From assembly GCA_900545005.1 (NCBI GenBank), contig UQXO01000004.1:36836-100835 (forward strand): a stretch of DNA of 64,000 bases, written 5' to 3'. The stretch comes from an uncultured Mycoplasmatota bacterium (GTDB lineage Bacteria; Bacillota_I; Bacilli_A; RF39; UBA660). The notes beneath the pieces were generated by a model. That model was given only the letters and a program-made list of their open reading frames with translations. It had not been told where the DNA came from and made no database searches. Position 1 is the first letter of the stretch, and each line of letters begins with the position of its first letter. The position numbers and the translations under genes were made by a program. Shown here one piece after another: positions 16,944 through 27,078 of this stretch.

Positions 16944-18396
16944 ATGAAACCTCCTTTGCTATTTGATTCTTATAATTCATCGTTTTTTCAATCCCATAAG
17001 CAATATTTAAAACCGTCTGGTCATTATAACAATCACCAGTAATATTTAAACCAACTGGTAAATTATCTACAAATCCATCTGGTATTGTAATAGAAGGAAA
17101 TCCTCCAAAGTTACCTATCTGTAGATGTTCTTCTAATATTTTTGAACCACCAGCCAAAGTATTTTGCGACTTTTCTAAGAAAGGAGCCGGACCACTACCA
17201 ACTGGTAAAATAACCGCATCATAGTCTTTAAATAATTCTTTCCATTTATTAACAATTAATCTGCGAACCCGTTTAGCATTATTAAAGTATTTATCTTGGT
17301 TTTCTCTTTGTAGTACATAAGAGCCAATAACAAATCTTCTCTTAATTAGTGGAGAAAAACCCTTAGTACGATGGTCTTTCATGGCTTCATAAATATTATT
17401 AGCACATCCTCTTGGTCCAAAGTTAATGCCCGTCAAGTTGGACATGTTAGATGTTGCTTCTGCACAAGATATTACTACATAACAAGATGCTACCGCATCC
17501 AGTAAAGTCTTATCAACACTAACTTCATCAACCGTAATTCCTCTATTTCTTAAATCATTAACTTTATCCATAAAATTATTTAAATGAGTTTTTAACTCCT
17601 CACTTGGCGTCTCATAATTATCTAAAGATACTATTTCTTTAACATAACATAATCTTCTAGTCTTTAAATCATCCTTTAAGTTTTCATATAAATGCATATT
17701 ACTACTATCCCAAGAAGTCATATCCTTTTCATCTTGACCCTTAATTACATCCGTAACAATCGCAGCATCAGCTACATTTCTTGTTAAAACGCCACAATGG
17801 TCTAAACTAGAAGCAAAAGGAAACAAGCCATATCTAGAAATCATCCCGTAAGTAGGTTTATAGCCAACTATACCACAATAAGCAGCTGGTTTACGAATAG
17901 AATCTCCTGTATCGCTTCCTAAAGCGTAAGGATAAACCCCTGCTGCCACGGCCGCCGCTGATCCACTTGATGAACCCGCACACATTCTTCTAGTATCCCA
18001 AGGATTTCTAATGATACCAGTTTTAGCTGTCGTACCAGTACCACCCATACCAAACTCATCCATGGCCGTTTTATTAGTAGCAACCGCCCCAACCTTCTTT
18101 AGTTTTTCAATAACAGTCGCATCAAAGAAAGGAATATAACCAGTTAAAGTATTACTAGAGGCACAAGATTCAATATCTTTTGTTGAATAATTATCCTTAA
18201 TTCCATAAGGAATCCCACTAAGTAAATTATCTGTAACTTTACTACCTTTAGCATCATCTAAAATAAGAGCAAAAGCATTACATTTATCTTCAATTTCCTT
18301 CGACTTTTCTAAAGATTCACCAACTAATTCCTCAGAAGTAATTTCTCCCTTAATAAGCATTTCATGTAATTTTTTAATATCTAATTCATTATGCAT
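16936..18396 (-). CDS. gatA: Asp/Glu-tRNA amidotransferase subunit A
   Basis: GatA is the amidase subunit that releases ammonia from glutamine. The Ser-cisSer-Lys residues are carried by the GSSSGSAAAVAAG and GSDTGDSIRKPAAYCG motifs. The start is the ATG at 18396, giving MHNELDIKKL, which aligns with other GatA N-termini; the stretch before it is the end of gatC. It overlaps gatC and gatB by a few bases, so all three are translationally coupled. The 486-residue length is standard. Confidence 0.97.
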   Translation of the reverse strand: MHNELDIKKLHEMLIKGEITSEELVGESLEKSKEIEDKCNAFALILDDAKGSKVTDNLLSGIPYGIKDNYSTKDIESCASSNTLTGYIPFFDATVIEKLKKVGAVATNKTAMDEFGMGGTGTTAKTGIIRNPWDTRRMCAGSSSGSAAAVAAGVYPYALGSDTGDSIRKPAAYCGIVGYKPTYGMISRYGLFPFASSLDHCGVLTRNVADAAIVTDVIKGQDEKDMTSWDSSNMHLYENLKDDLKTRRLCYVKEIVSLDNYETPSEELKTHLNNFMDKVNDLRNRGITVDEVSVDKTLLDAVASCYVVISCAEATSNMSNLTGINFGPRGCANNIYEAMKDHRTKGFSPLIKRRFVIGSYVLQRENQDKYFNNAKRVRRLIVNKWKELFKDYDAVILPVGSGPAPFLEKSQNTLAGGSKILEEHLQIGNFGGFPSITIPDGFVDNLPVGLNITGDCYNDQTVLNIAYGIEKTMNYKNQIAKEVSYE

Positions 18397-18694
18397 TTTC
18401 ACCAACAACCTTTACTACTTCAACTTCTCTGCCAACAGTCTTTCCACTATTCCGAAGTAACTCTTCAATTGGTACGGTCTCTTCTACTTCATCATTATTT
18501 AAATGACTCCCCATATCATCTAAGCAATAACTCATTGGTTTAACATCTTTAATATTAGGAATTTCATTAATAATATTAATATTTCTATCTATCTCTTGAA
18601 ATTCATCTAAAACCATCTTATTTTCTTCTGCCGTTAAACCAATAAGTAACTTATCAGCATAACTATCAACCATTTCTTTTGTAAAATGTTTCAT
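18389..18694 (-). CDS. gatC: Asp/Glu-tRNA amidotransferase subunit C
   Basis: This 101-residue protein has the GatC pattern of a short helical N-terminus followed by a long extended wrap, with DDMGSHLNNDEVEETV in the middle. It stabilises the GatAB interface. TAGGTGATGAT precedes the ATG at 18694. It starts nine bases after hisS on the same strand. Confidence 0.93.
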   Translation of the reverse strand: MKHFTKEMVDSYADKLLIGLTAEENKMVLDEFQEIDRNINIINEIPNIKDVKPMSYCLDDMGSHLNNDEVEETVPIEELLRNSGKTVGREVEVVKVVGENA

Positions 18695-18702
18695 ATCATC
18701 AC

Positions 18703-19968
18703 CTACATATTCATATTGATATAATCAACTAATTCATCTTCATTAATTGTTACTTCTTCTTTTGTAACATTATCTTTAATCTTAATCATCTTCTTATTGA
18801 TATCCTCATCATTAAGAATAATTAAGAACTTAGCATTTAATCTATCAGCTTGTTTAAACTGAGCTTTAAGACTTCTTCCCATATTTTCCATTTCAATATC
18901 AAAACCACTTAATCTTAAAGTTTGACAAATATTAACAGCATAATCTTTTTCCGTATCAGAAACATACATAATATAAACATCAACCCAATTCTTAATTGGT
19001 AGTTCAATATCTTCTTTTTCTAAAGCAAGCATTAATCTATCTAAACCACATGCAAAGCCAATTGCTGGCGTACTTGGTCCTCCAAGGGTTTCAATCATTC
19101 CATTATATCTGCCCCCAGCAGCCAAAGTACTTTGACTACCCATAGTATCAATATCCGCCATTATTTCAAACACCGTGTGATTGTAATAATCTAAGCCTCT
19201 AACAATCTTTGGATTAACCTCATAAGGAATATCCATAATCTCTAAATAATGTTTAACATCAAGAAATCTCTTCTTAGCCTCGCTAGTTAGATAATCAATT
19301 GTTTTCGGAGCCTTCTTAATAATCTCATTATCCCCATCAACCTTACAATCTAATATTCTTAAAGGATTTTTTTCTAATCTTACTTTACAATCATCACATA
19401 ACTCATTAATGTGTGGTTTTAAATAATTAATTAAAGCCTCACGATAATTCTCTCTTGATTCCTTATCTCCCAAAGAATTAAGCTCTACTTTAACATTACG
19501 AAGTCCCAAAGTCTTAAATAGATTTACCGGAATAGAAATAATCTCTGCATCAATATAAGCATCATCACAACCAATTGCTTCACAACCAAATTGACTAAAT
19601 TCTCTTAGTCTCCCACTTTGGGGTCTTTCATAACGATACATTGGTTCTATATAGAAGAATTTAACGGGTTGAGTAGCACCACCATACATCTTATTTTCAA
19701 TATAACTTCTAACAACCCCCGCCGTTCCTTCCGGTCTTAAAGTAATATTTCTTTCTCCTCGGTCCTTAAAATCATAAGTTTCTTTAGTTACAATATCCGT
19801 TGTTTCTCCTACACCACGGTGAAATAGTTCCGTGGCTTCAAAAACAGGAGTTCTAATCCAACCATAATTATAAGTTTGACATAAGTCCTTAATTAAACTT
19901 TCTACATATTGCCACTTAAGGGCATCAGTTCCAAAAATATCAACTGTTCCTTTTTGTTTAAGTATCAT
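18703..19968 (-). CDS. hisS: Histidyl-tRNA synthetase
   Basis: The 421-residue class II synthetase has motif 2 (MYRYERPQSGRLREFSQFG), the histidine-binding VRGLDYYNHTVFE and motif 3 (GFACGLDRL), then an anticodon-binding domain. The start is ATG 19968, because GAGGATAAAT lies just upstream. No T-box is visible in the leader; instead there is a sigma-A promoter and a 9-bp hairpin. Its position beside dtd and rel matches Bacillus, but aspS, which normally follows, is missing. Confidence 0.97.
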   Translation of the reverse strand: MILKQKGTVDIFGTDALKWQYVESLIKDLCQTYNYGWIRTPVFEATELFHRGVGETTDIVTKETYDFKDRGERNITLRPEGTAGVVRSYIENKMYGGATQPVKFFYIEPMYRYERPQSGRLREFSQFGCEAIGCDDAYIDAEIISIPVNLFKTLGLRNVKVELNSLGDKESRENYREALINYLKPHINELCDDCKVRLEKNPLRILDCKVDGDNEIIKKAPKTIDYLTSEAKKRFLDVKHYLEIMDIPYEVNPKIVRGLDYYNHTVFEIMADIDTMGSQSTLAAGGRYNGMIETLGGPSTPAIGFACGLDRLMLALEKEDIELPIKNWVDVYIMYVSDTEKDYAVNICQTLRLSGFDIEMENMGRSLKAQFKQADRLNAKFLIILNDEDINKKMIKIKDNVTKEEVTINEDELVDYINMNM

Positions 19969-19992
19969 ATTTATCCTCTTCTCTAAAAGTAA

Positions 19993-20018
19993 AATTCTAG
20001 TCATTACATACTAGAATT
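19993..20018 (-). other. Hairpin in hisS leader
   Basis: A perfect 9-bp stem (19993-20001 with 20010-20018) lies in the 5' leader, 25 bases before the start codon. Only four T residues follow, so it is a weak attenuator at best. Confidence 0.4.
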
Positions 20019-20047
20019 ACTACTACATAACAATTTATTTATCAAAT

Positions 20048-20076
20048 ATTATAATAACTTTCTATTTTTTAGTCAA
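20048..20076 (-). promoter_or_regulatory. Sigma-A promoter of hisS-gatCAB
   Basis: TTGACT (20071-20076), a 17-base spacer and TATAAT (20048-20053) are close to consensus. They lie about 80 bases before the hisS start. Confidence 0.85.
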
Positions 20077-20091
20077 TTATTCCGACTATTT

Positions 20092-21294
20092 TTATTTAAT
20101 TTTAGTCTGATTTGCTAAAGCCTTCTTTAAAAATATATCGTAGTCATTTATAAAATCAGTAAGAGTTTCTGTGTATTCTTCATCTAACTCTAAAAATTTT
20201 GGTTTAAAGAAGTCTTTATCATATTTTAATAATTCCTTCTTTTCATTAATTCCTACCATTTTTTCTTTATCATCATCTAAATACCAATAGGTCTTCGCAA
20301 ATATTGGTTGTTGAGTAGTATTTGTTAAAACCGGTGGCCTTAGAACATTGCCAAAGCAATTAATTGGTGTACCTATTTGTTCGCCCACCACTTTACTACC
20401 TATCATCTGCATAGCAACACAAGCAAAGCGTCCACTAGAAAACACACCTTTATCAACGATAGTAACAAGTTCTAAATTGGTATTTTTTAAGTATTCAATA
20501 AGGGGCTTTATAATAGCAGAAGCCCCACCACCATTACCACGCAAATCCAAAACAAATTTTGTAATATTTTGATTTTTAGTTTCTCTATCAAGTACTTTAA
20601 GTAAGCTATCTATAACTGGAATATAATATGGATGACAACTTTGGTATGTAAATATCAAAGCCTTATCTTGAATATAAAAGTTTGGCTTAGTATCCTTTCT
20701 TTTTAAAAGACATTCTTTTAAACTATTTTTAGTATCAATAGATAACATTCCTTTATCAGTTTCAACTTTTAACAGTAAATTATCCCGTTTAAAACTAGGT
20801 AAACTATATAAAACTTCTAGAATATTAAAGTTATTTTCTATCATAGCATATAGATGATTATAAGTTGCATAACTAACACATTTTTCATATTCATCAAGTA
20901 ATTTTTCAACTAAAATGCCATTTATCTTTAAAACCTTAGCTTTTCTAATTTTAGCATCTAAAGAATAGTCTATAAAAAGTCCCAAACCATTTATCCATTT
21001 TAGTTTATAAGGTAAAGGTGTTACCTTATAAAATGCTAAATGTGTATGACTATCTAAATACCCATTCATGTATTTTATTAAAACATTCATATAATAATTG
21101 AAAGTATAATCATCAAGTATTTTTTCATCTAATTGTAAACTAGCTATAAATTTTTTTAATTCTTCTGGACTATGAGATTGATAAAAATTTAAATGCCAAT
21201 CCTCATTTGGATACTTACTATCAACTAAAGTTCCTCTTGATAATTTAGTTAAATTAATAAATTCTTCTAAATCTTCTTTATATTGCTTTTGCAT
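20092..21294 (-). CDS. S41-family (tail-specific) peptidase-like protein
   Basis: The 400-residue protein has the S41 C-terminal fold with FVLDLRGNGGGASAII and VDKGVFSSGRFACVA, the latter carrying the candidate catalytic Ser. No signal peptide or membrane helix is seen, so it appears cytoplasmic, and no clear PDZ domain precedes the catalytic part. That distinguishes it from CtpA. The substrate is unknown. It lies eight bases after the membrane protein gene on the same strand. Confidence 0.82.
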   Translation of the reverse strand: MQKQYKEDLEEFINLTKLSRGTLVDSKYPNEDWHLNFYQSHSPEELKKFIASLQLDEKILDDYTFNYYMNVLIKYMNGYLDSHTHLAFYKVTPLPYKLKWINGLGLFIDYSLDAKIRKAKVLKINGILVEKLLDEYEKCVSYATYNHLYAMIENNFNILEVLYSLPSFKRDNLLLKVETDKGMLSIDTKNSLKECLLKRKDTKPNFYIQDKALIFTYQSCHPYYIPVIDSLLKVLDRETKNQNITKFVLDLRGNGGGASAIIKPLIEYLKNTNLELVTIVDKGVFSSGRFACVAMQMIGSKVVGEQIGTPINCFGNVLRPPVLTNTTQQPIFAKTYWYLDDDKEKMVGINEKKELLKYDKDFFKPKFLELDEEYTETLTDFINDYDIFLKKALANQTKIK

Positions 21295-21302
21295 ATACTT
21301 TT

Positions 21303-22631
21303 TTACTCTACCGTTTCTTTAACATTTTCTCTAGTTCTAATAAATGAATAAGTAACACTATCAAAATAATATTCAGTAACATAATGTGTCTGTTCATTTG
21401 TCTTAGGAGTTGCTATTCTTAATTGATTTCCCATAACATCAATACTAAAAGCTTTAATACCATTCCCATTATAATTATTAAAGTATAAAGGCATTTCCAC
21501 ATTCGTTAGACTATTACCATTAAAATCACATAAATATAACTTATTATCTTTAACATAAAGAATAAACCCATTATGAAGTTCAATATAACTAATATTATCA
21601 CTTAAGATACATTCTAAACTATTAGCATTATATAACTCATAGAAGACCCCCGTATTAGTAACATTCTTCGTCGTATAAAATATATTTGTCCCAAAAGAAA
21701 TAATATCTTCAATTTTATTTGCAATAACCTCACTTAAAGAATTACTACTAGCATCATAAATTTGATAACCACTATCACTCTTTAAGATATATTTCTTACT
21801 ACTAAATTTAAAATTGATTCCATAATACTGATAGTTTAAGACATTAGTAACTCGACCATTAATAACCTGATCTATTCCCCATAAACCATTCTTCTTAATA
21901 ATATATTTAGAAGAATCAATAATTCCTTTTCCATTTTCTTGCTTAGAATAATGAATATCTTCATATTGCGCTAGTATTTGTTTATTCTTAATATCATAAA
22001 GTAATATTACACTAGTCTCATTCTCTAAACCTTTATTTTCATATTCTTTAATAAAAGCATATCTTTTATCGACAATATCCATCTTAATATCATACATTCC
22101 TGCTACTTCATCACTATATAGATAAGAAGTCGCTATCTCACAATCACTATCACTTAAAATACACTTATAAGTATCCAGAAGTTTACCACTATCATAAAGA
22201 AATAATACACCCTCGACTTTTTCTAGTTCATCTGGATTATCCGGAATATCATAACCAGATATCACTTTAGGAAGATTAGTATCTACCGTAGTAGCCGCAT
22301 CATAATCTTGTCTAATTTTTTTCCAAAAAGGCACCATTTCCGTATCTAAAAGTGTTTCTCTATTATATTCTCTAAAGACCCATCCTAAACCATAACGTGA
22401 AACCACCGTCCCATCATTATAAGTTTTGGTTACTTCTTTAAAAGTTATTAAAGGCTTTTGCCCTTTCTTAAAACGTCCCTGGTCAATTAAAAATAATATC
22501 GTATATAAAGACACAATAGCAATAGTGCTAACAACTACTATTCTTCTAATTAGTAATTTCTTTTTTCTTAGAGCCTCTTTTTTAGCATACTCTTCTTCTT
22601 CATACATAGCTCCTGCTGAATCATTGTACAT
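21303..22631 (-). CDS. Bitopic membrane protein of unknown function
   Basis: I do not recognise this 442-residue protein. It has a short acidic cytoplasmic start, a basic KKKLLIRR patch, one membrane helix (about 30-48) and a large extracellular domain rich in beta strands with several repeated ten-residue motifs of the style LLYDIKNKQILAQYEDI, suggesting a propeller-like or WG-type repeat. AGGAGG precedes the ATG. It is inserted between dtd and the S41 gene, where Bacillus has a cell-wall hydrolase gene. Confidence 0.7.
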   Translation of the reverse strand: MYNDSAGAMYEEEEYAKKEALRKKKLLIRRIVVVSTIAIVSLYTILFLIDQGRFKKGQKPLITFKEVTKTYNDGTVVSRYGLGWVFREYNRETLLDTEMVPFWKKIRQDYDAATTVDTNLPKVISGYDIPDNPDELEKVEGVLFLYDSGKLLDTYKCILSDSDCEIATSYLYSDEVAGMYDIKMDIVDKRYAFIKEYENKGLENETSVILLYDIKNKQILAQYEDIHYSKQENGKGIIDSSKYIIKKNGLWGIDQVINGRVTNVLNYQYYGINFKFSSKKYILKSDSGYQIYDASSNSLSEVIANKIEDIISFGTNIFYTTKNVTNTGVFYELYNANSLECILSDNISYIELHNGFILYVKDNKLYLCDFNGNSLTNVEMPLYFNNYNGNGIKAFSIDVMGNQLRIATPKTNEQTHYVTEYYFDSVTYSFIRTRENVKETVE

Positions 22632-22640
22632 AAATCCTCC

Positions 22641-23078
22641 TTATTCTTTTTCAAGTAAAATCGTTGTTGGTCCCATATTAACTAAGCTAACTTCCATATC
22701 AGCCCCAAATCTTCCTGTTTCCACCGGCACAAATTCTCTTAACTTAGTATTAAACTTTTCATACAAAGGTTCGGCCACATAATTCTTAGCTGCTTTAATA
22801 TAACTAGGTCGATTACCATTAGTAGCATCCCCATATAAGGTGAATTGAGAAATACTTAAAATTTTTCCATTATAATCTAAGATACTTTTATTCATAATTC
22901 CCTTTTCATCCGGAAATATTCGTAAATTAACAATCTTTTTGACCATATAATCAATTATTTTTTCCGTATCAGTCTGTGTAAAACCTACTAACAAAACTAA
23001 ACCTTCATTAATATTGCCAACAACCTTTTCATCTACTTTTACCGAAGCATTTTTAGCTCTTTGAACAACTACTTTCAT
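22641..23078 (-). CDS. dtd: D-aminoacyl-tRNA deacylase
   Basis: Dtd hydrolyses D-amino acids (and Gly from tRNA-Ala) off tRNA. The 145-residue protein has the SQFTLYGD motif and the cross-subunit NMGPTT motif, which form the active site. It starts at an ATG that overlaps the rel stop codon (TAATG), so it is coupled to rel as in Bacillus. Confidence 0.95.
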   Translation of the reverse strand: MKVVVQRAKNASVKVDEKVVGNINEGLVLLVGFTQTDTEKIIDYMVKKIVNLRIFPDEKGIMNKSILDYNGKILSISQFTLYGDATNGNRPSYIKAAKNYVAEPLYEKFNTKLREFVPVETGRFGADMEVSLVNMGPTTILLEKE

Positions 23079-25243
23079 TAATTTTTAACTCTTTCTATTC
23101 TAATAACATATTTTTCCATATTTAAAGCATTAATTAAATTATCTAACTCTTGGGTATTTTTTATCTTCAAAGTAAGCTTATATTTGGTTAAAGTTTCTTC
23201 TTCCTTACTACTTACTGCCTCAATATAAATATCTTTTTCTTTGGCAAGACTTACAATATCATAAAGATAATTTTTATTATTAATCGTACTTATTAAGATA
23301 TCCGTAAAATAATAAGTCTCATTAGTATTATTCCAAGATACCTCAATTAGTCTATTAGTATTAGAAACATTAGGGCAATCACTCTTATGGACAGTAATTC
23401 CCTCACCCTTAGTAATATAGCCCACAATTTTATCCCCTTTAATTGGTTTACAACATTTAGCAATATTTACTTTAATATCCCCACTACCAGCGACAATAAT
23501 ATCACTTTTATAATTGATATTCTCACTCTTATGACCAATCTTTTCAATTAATATATCATGAACATCTTTCTTATCTTCATAAGCCATATTAATTATATAA
23601 GTTGGTGTAAATCTTAAGGAACCAACAGATAAATAAATATCTTCAAGATTATCTAACTTTAAATCATGACAAACTTTTTCTACTCTTTCATTTGCTAAAA
23701 CATCACTGATAGTTAACTTCTTACGGCGGATTTCCTTTTCTAATAAATCTTGTCCTCTTTTAATATACTCTTCTCGATCAATCTTTGAAAAATAAGACTT
23801 AATTTTATTTTTAGCCTGACTAGTCTTAACAATATTTAGCCATTCTTTCGAAGGCGTACTATCTTTACTAGTCTTAATAGATACTATATCCCCATCTTCT
23901 AAAGGCTTATTTAAAGGAACCATTACATCATTAACTATTGCTCCTACACAAGTATCACCAACTTTCGAGTGAATACGATAAGCAAAGTCAATCGGAGTTG
24001 AATTAATTGGTAACTCTACAACATCTCCCTTAGGAGTAAAACAATAAATCATCCTACTTAAGGCTTCTTCATTGATTTCTTTTTTTAATTCACTATTACT
24101 TAAATCATCCCCATGTTGTTCGATTAAGTTTCTAAACATCTCTAACTTTTGTTCAAAAACATTAACCACACCCCCTTTGGAATGTTCTTTATAAGACCAG
24201 TGACTGGCAATACCCTTTTCTGCAATCTCATCCATCTCCGTCGTTCTTATCTGAACCTCATAAACATAACCATGAGGCCCAAAAATAGAAGTATGCAAAG
24301 ATTGATACATATTCTCCTTCGGCATCGCAATATAGTCCTTAAAGCGTTTAGGAAGCGGTCTAAACTTAGCATGAATTAGCCCAATTGCTAAATAACAATC
24401 ACTAACAGTATCAACAATAATTCTTAAAGCTAAAATATCATAGATTTCATTCCATTTTTTACCCTTAGCCATCTTCTCATAGATACTATGAACACTTTTA
24501 ACTCGAGATTTAATATGAAAATGAATATTATTTTCATTCATAATCTCAACAAGTTCCTCTTTCATCAGCTCTAACTCTTCATTTAGTTTAGTGCTCTCAT
24601 TATTTAATTTTTCCTCAATATCCCGATAAACATCTGGTTTCGTATAATATAAAGATAAATCCTCTAATTCCGCTTTAATTTGATTAATTCCTAATCGATG
24701 GGCAATAGGAATAAGAACCGAAATAGTCTCATTAGCTTTTGCTTTTTGAGCTTCTGGATCCAAAGCCCAGATAGTTCGCATATTATGTAATCTATCAGCT
24801 AATTTAACAAATAAAACTCTAACATCTGAAGAAAGTCCTACTAAAACTTTTCTTAAATTAATCGCACTAACTTCTTTATCATCACTTAAGGCTAATTTAT
24901 TAATTTTAGAAATGCTATTAACAATCCCCGCAATCTCACTGCCGAAAACTTTTTCAACTTCTTCAATAGAAGCCCCGCCATGATTAACTACTTCATGTAA
25001 AAGCGCCGAAGAAATCGTTATATAATCAGCATTCAAAGAAGTTAAAATATAGGCAACATTAACGGGATGACTAATATAATCATCTCCACTCTTACGCTTC
25101 TTGCCCTTATGATGTTCCCAAGCAAATTGATAAGCATCATTAATGACTTTTAATTCTTCTTCCTTAGTAATGTAAGTCTTAAGCTTATCTAATAACTCTT
25201 CATAAGTTACTTCTTGATACTTTTTTTCTCTTCCTGTGTCCAT
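23078..25243 (-). CDS. rel: RelA/SpoT (p)ppGpp synthetase with degenerate hydrolase site
   Basis: The start is ATG 25243, after GAGGAG. The 721-residue protein has an N-terminal HD hydrolase domain, a synthetase domain (FKDYIAMPKENMYQSLHT; EVQIRTTEMDEIAEKGIASH), a TGS domain and a C-terminal ACT domain. In the hydrolase domain the HDxxED motif reads HEVVNH at residues 83-88, so the Asp and the Glu-Asp pair are replaced, while the first His and KLADRLHNMR are kept. The synthetase residues look intact. The enzyme is therefore probably a synthetase with little or no hydrolase activity, as in E. coli RelA. Confidence 0.93.
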   Translation of the reverse strand: MDTGREKKYQEVTYEELLDKLKTYITKEEELKVINDAYQFAWEHHKGKKRKSGDDYISHPVNVAYILTSLNADYITISSALLHEVVNHGGASIEEVEKVFGSEIAGIVNSISKINKLALSDDKEVSAINLRKVLVGLSSDVRVLFVKLADRLHNMRTIWALDPEAQKAKANETISVLIPIAHRLGINQIKAELEDLSLYYTKPDVYRDIEEKLNNESTKLNEELELMKEELVEIMNENNIHFHIKSRVKSVHSIYEKMAKGKKWNEIYDILALRIIVDTVSDCYLAIGLIHAKFRPLPKRFKDYIAMPKENMYQSLHTSIFGPHGYVYEVQIRTTEMDEIAEKGIASHWSYKEHSKGGVVNVFEQKLEMFRNLIEQHGDDLSNSELKKEINEEALSRMIYCFTPKGDVVELPINSTPIDFAYRIHSKVGDTCVGAIVNDVMVPLNKPLEDGDIVSIKTSKDSTPSKEWLNIVKTSQAKNKIKSYFSKIDREEYIKRGQDLLEKEIRRKKLTISDVLANERVEKVCHDLKLDNLEDIYLSVGSLRFTPTYIINMAYEDKKDVHDILIEKIGHKSENINYKSDIIVAGSGDIKVNIAKCCKPIKGDKIVGYITKGEGITVHKSDCPNVSNTNRLIEVSWNNTNETYYFTDILISTINNKNYLYDIVSLAKEKDIYIEAVSSKEEETLTKYKLTLKIKNTQELDNLINALNMEKYVIRIERVKN

Positions 25244-25420
25244 TCTTTTCACTCCTCATCTTCATCTTTCCAAGCCAACCTGTTTAATTAATCGCTAATT
25301 TTTTCTTTCGGTTACTAACTATACTACATATAATTTTAAAAGTAATCGTCTAAAAAGTGCCAATTGCCTTTTTTTAATTTTCTTATCTAAATCTAAGTCT
25401 AATTTTATTCTTATTTAGTC

Positions 25421-25672
25421 TTAATGACTATTTCTCATCTTACTAACAACATAGTTAGAGAAGATTTCATTATCCGTATTTAAAATATCATCCACAATAT
25501 TATATAAAGTCAAATTACTTTTTAAAGGCCAAACCATATTTCTTAAATACTCAAAGATATCATCCTGACTAACATAATTAATATTTTTCCTTTGTAGTTC
25601 TCTAACCTTAGAATCTAAAGCCGGTTTAATATGCGCTTTTAAATCTAAAACACTACTAAATTCATAATCCAT
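25421..25672 (-). CDS. comN: ComN-type post-transcriptional regulator
   Basis: The 83-residue protein is helical and matches the ComN/YrzD post-transcriptional regulator family in length and layout: an ALDSKVRELQRKNINYVSQDDIFEYL block and the ending LYNIVDDILNTDNEIFSNYV. In Bacillus ComN acts on comE mRNA in competence. Position supports it: comN lies beside spoVB and near rel, as in Bacillus. Here comN and spoVB are divergent. Confidence 0.75.
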   Translation of the reverse strand: MDYEFSSVLDLKAHIKPALDSKVRELQRKNINYVSQDDIFEYLRNMVWPLKSNLTLYNIVDDILNTDNEIFSNYVVSKMRNSH

Positions 25673-25764
25673 AACATCACTGCTGCCCTTCTTAATTATT
25701 ATAAACTAAATCCCTGTAATTTTGAAGTAGAAATCTACATAATATTTATATAGGTGATACGACT

Positions 25765-27063
25765 ATGAACCAGTTTTTCTTAAGTACCTTTATTTTATGT
25801 CTAGGAGGTTTCATCGTTAAAATTTTAAGTTTTATTATTAAGATTTTATCCACAAGAACTCTTGGTACTGAAGGAATAAGTCTTTATAGTCTTATTATGC
25901 CTTTCTTTTCTCTTATGGTCACTATCGCTGGGTTTGGAATGCCCCAAGCTATTTCCAAACTAATTGCCGAAGGTAAAAATAAAAGTAGAAAGATTATTGA
26001 ACAAGGTATTATCTTTTTACTCTTTCTTAACTTTTTCATTATGATTTTAATTATCTTAAGTAGTGATTTCATTAGCACTACCCTTCTTCATGAACCCCGT
26101 TTAAAAGTCTTAATTATTGCTTCTTCCCTGGCGATGCCTAATATAGCTTTAGCTTGTACTTTAAAAGGTTACTTCTATGGTAAACAAAAAATGCTTCCCA
26201 ATAATATTTCTAATTGTATTGAACAATCTATTAGACTTTTATTTATTATCTTTATCTTACCAGATCTTATCAAGAAAAACTTAGTCCTAGGTATTATGTG
26301 TTTTCTTCTATTAAATATTGTTACCGAAACAGCTAGTATTATAACTTTTTTAATTCTTTTGCCTAAAAATACGAAGTTAAATATTACCAAAATATCTTAT
26401 GATAATCTTATCTTTAAAGAACTAGTTAATACTTCCGTTCCTTTAGTCTCTAGCCGAATTATTGGTAATATTGGTTACTTCTTAGAGCCTATTATTCTTT
26501 CCAATACTTTAATTTCTATTGGTTACTCTAGTTCTTTCTTTGTCTTTGAATATGGTATTTATAATAGTTATAGTCTAGCCCTTCTTTTGATGCCTTCTTT
26601 TCTTATTCAAGCTATCTGTACTAGTATTATCCCTGAAGTCTCTAAATTCTATAGTGAACATAAATATAATCTCGTTAAAAAAAGAGCCAAAGAGGCTATT
26701 ATTCTTTCTAGTATCATTGGTCTTTTAACTGTTATCTTTGTTACCATCTTCCGTAGTTTCCTCCTTAAATTAATCTATAATACCTCTAAAGGTGCTAACT
26801 ACATCTTAAGTTTAAGTCCCTTCTTTACCTTCTATTATCTAGAAGCCCCTATCTCTAGTATCTTACAAGGTATTGGCTATGGTAAATATACTCTAAAGAC
26901 CACTACTATCGGTGTTATTATTAAACTCCTGTCTTTATTTATCTTTAGTCTTCTTCATATCGGTCTTTATGGTTTAGTAATTAGTGAAGCTATCAATATC
27001 TTCTATGTTGTTTTTCAAAATGCTACTAAGTTAAAGACTATCTTAGATACAAAAACATCCTAA
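25765..27063 (+). CDS. spoVB: SpoVB-like stage V sporulation protein / MOP flippase
   Basis: The 432-residue protein has about 12-14 membrane segments and the SpoVB-type N-terminus with ISLYSLIMPFFSLMVTIAGF and GMPQAISKLIAEGK. This is the MOP exporter family that includes lipid II flippases; SpoVB acts in spore cortex synthesis. Paralogues such as MurJ-like YtgP have a similar shape, so vegetative lipid II flipping is a second possibility. AGGTGAT precedes the ATG. Confidence 0.87.
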   Translation: MNQFFLSTFILCLGGFIVKILSFIIKILSTRTLGTEGISLYSLIMPFFSLMVTIAGFGMPQAISKLIAEGKNKSRKIIEQGIIFLLFLNFFIMILIILSSDFISTTLLHEPRLKVLIIASSLAMPNIALACTLKGYFYGKQKMLPNNISNCIEQSIRLLFIIFILPDLIKKNLVLGIMCFLLLNIVTETASIITFLILLPKNTKLNITKISYDNLIFKELVNTSVPLVSSRIIGNIGYFLEPIILSNTLISIGYSSSFFVFEYGIYNSYSLALLLMPSFLIQAICTSIIPEVSKFYSEHKYNLVKKRAKEAIILSSIIGLLTVIFVTIFRSFLLKLIYNTSKGANYILSLSPFFTFYYLEAPISSILQGIGYGKYTLKTTTIGVIIKLLSLFIFSLLHIGLYGLVISEAINIFYVVFQNATKLKTILDTKTS

Positions 27064-27078
27064 ATGACTTTAGGATGT
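27055..27078. terminator. Terminator-like hairpin after spoVB
   Basis: A 10-bp perfect stem (27055-27064 with 27069-27078) overlaps the spoVB stop codon. A T-run follows only on the minus strand, so it is better placed to stop transcription coming from queA. Confidence 0.6.

Noticed and set aside
19969..20080. T-box leader for hisS
   Set aside because: No T-box consensus, specifier loop or terminator with T-run is visible; only a simple hairpin and a promoter.
22426..22782. A 118-codon plus-strand frame over dtd and the membrane gene
   Set aside because: Both overlapped minus-strand genes have strong support, and the frame is without a ribosome site or family match.
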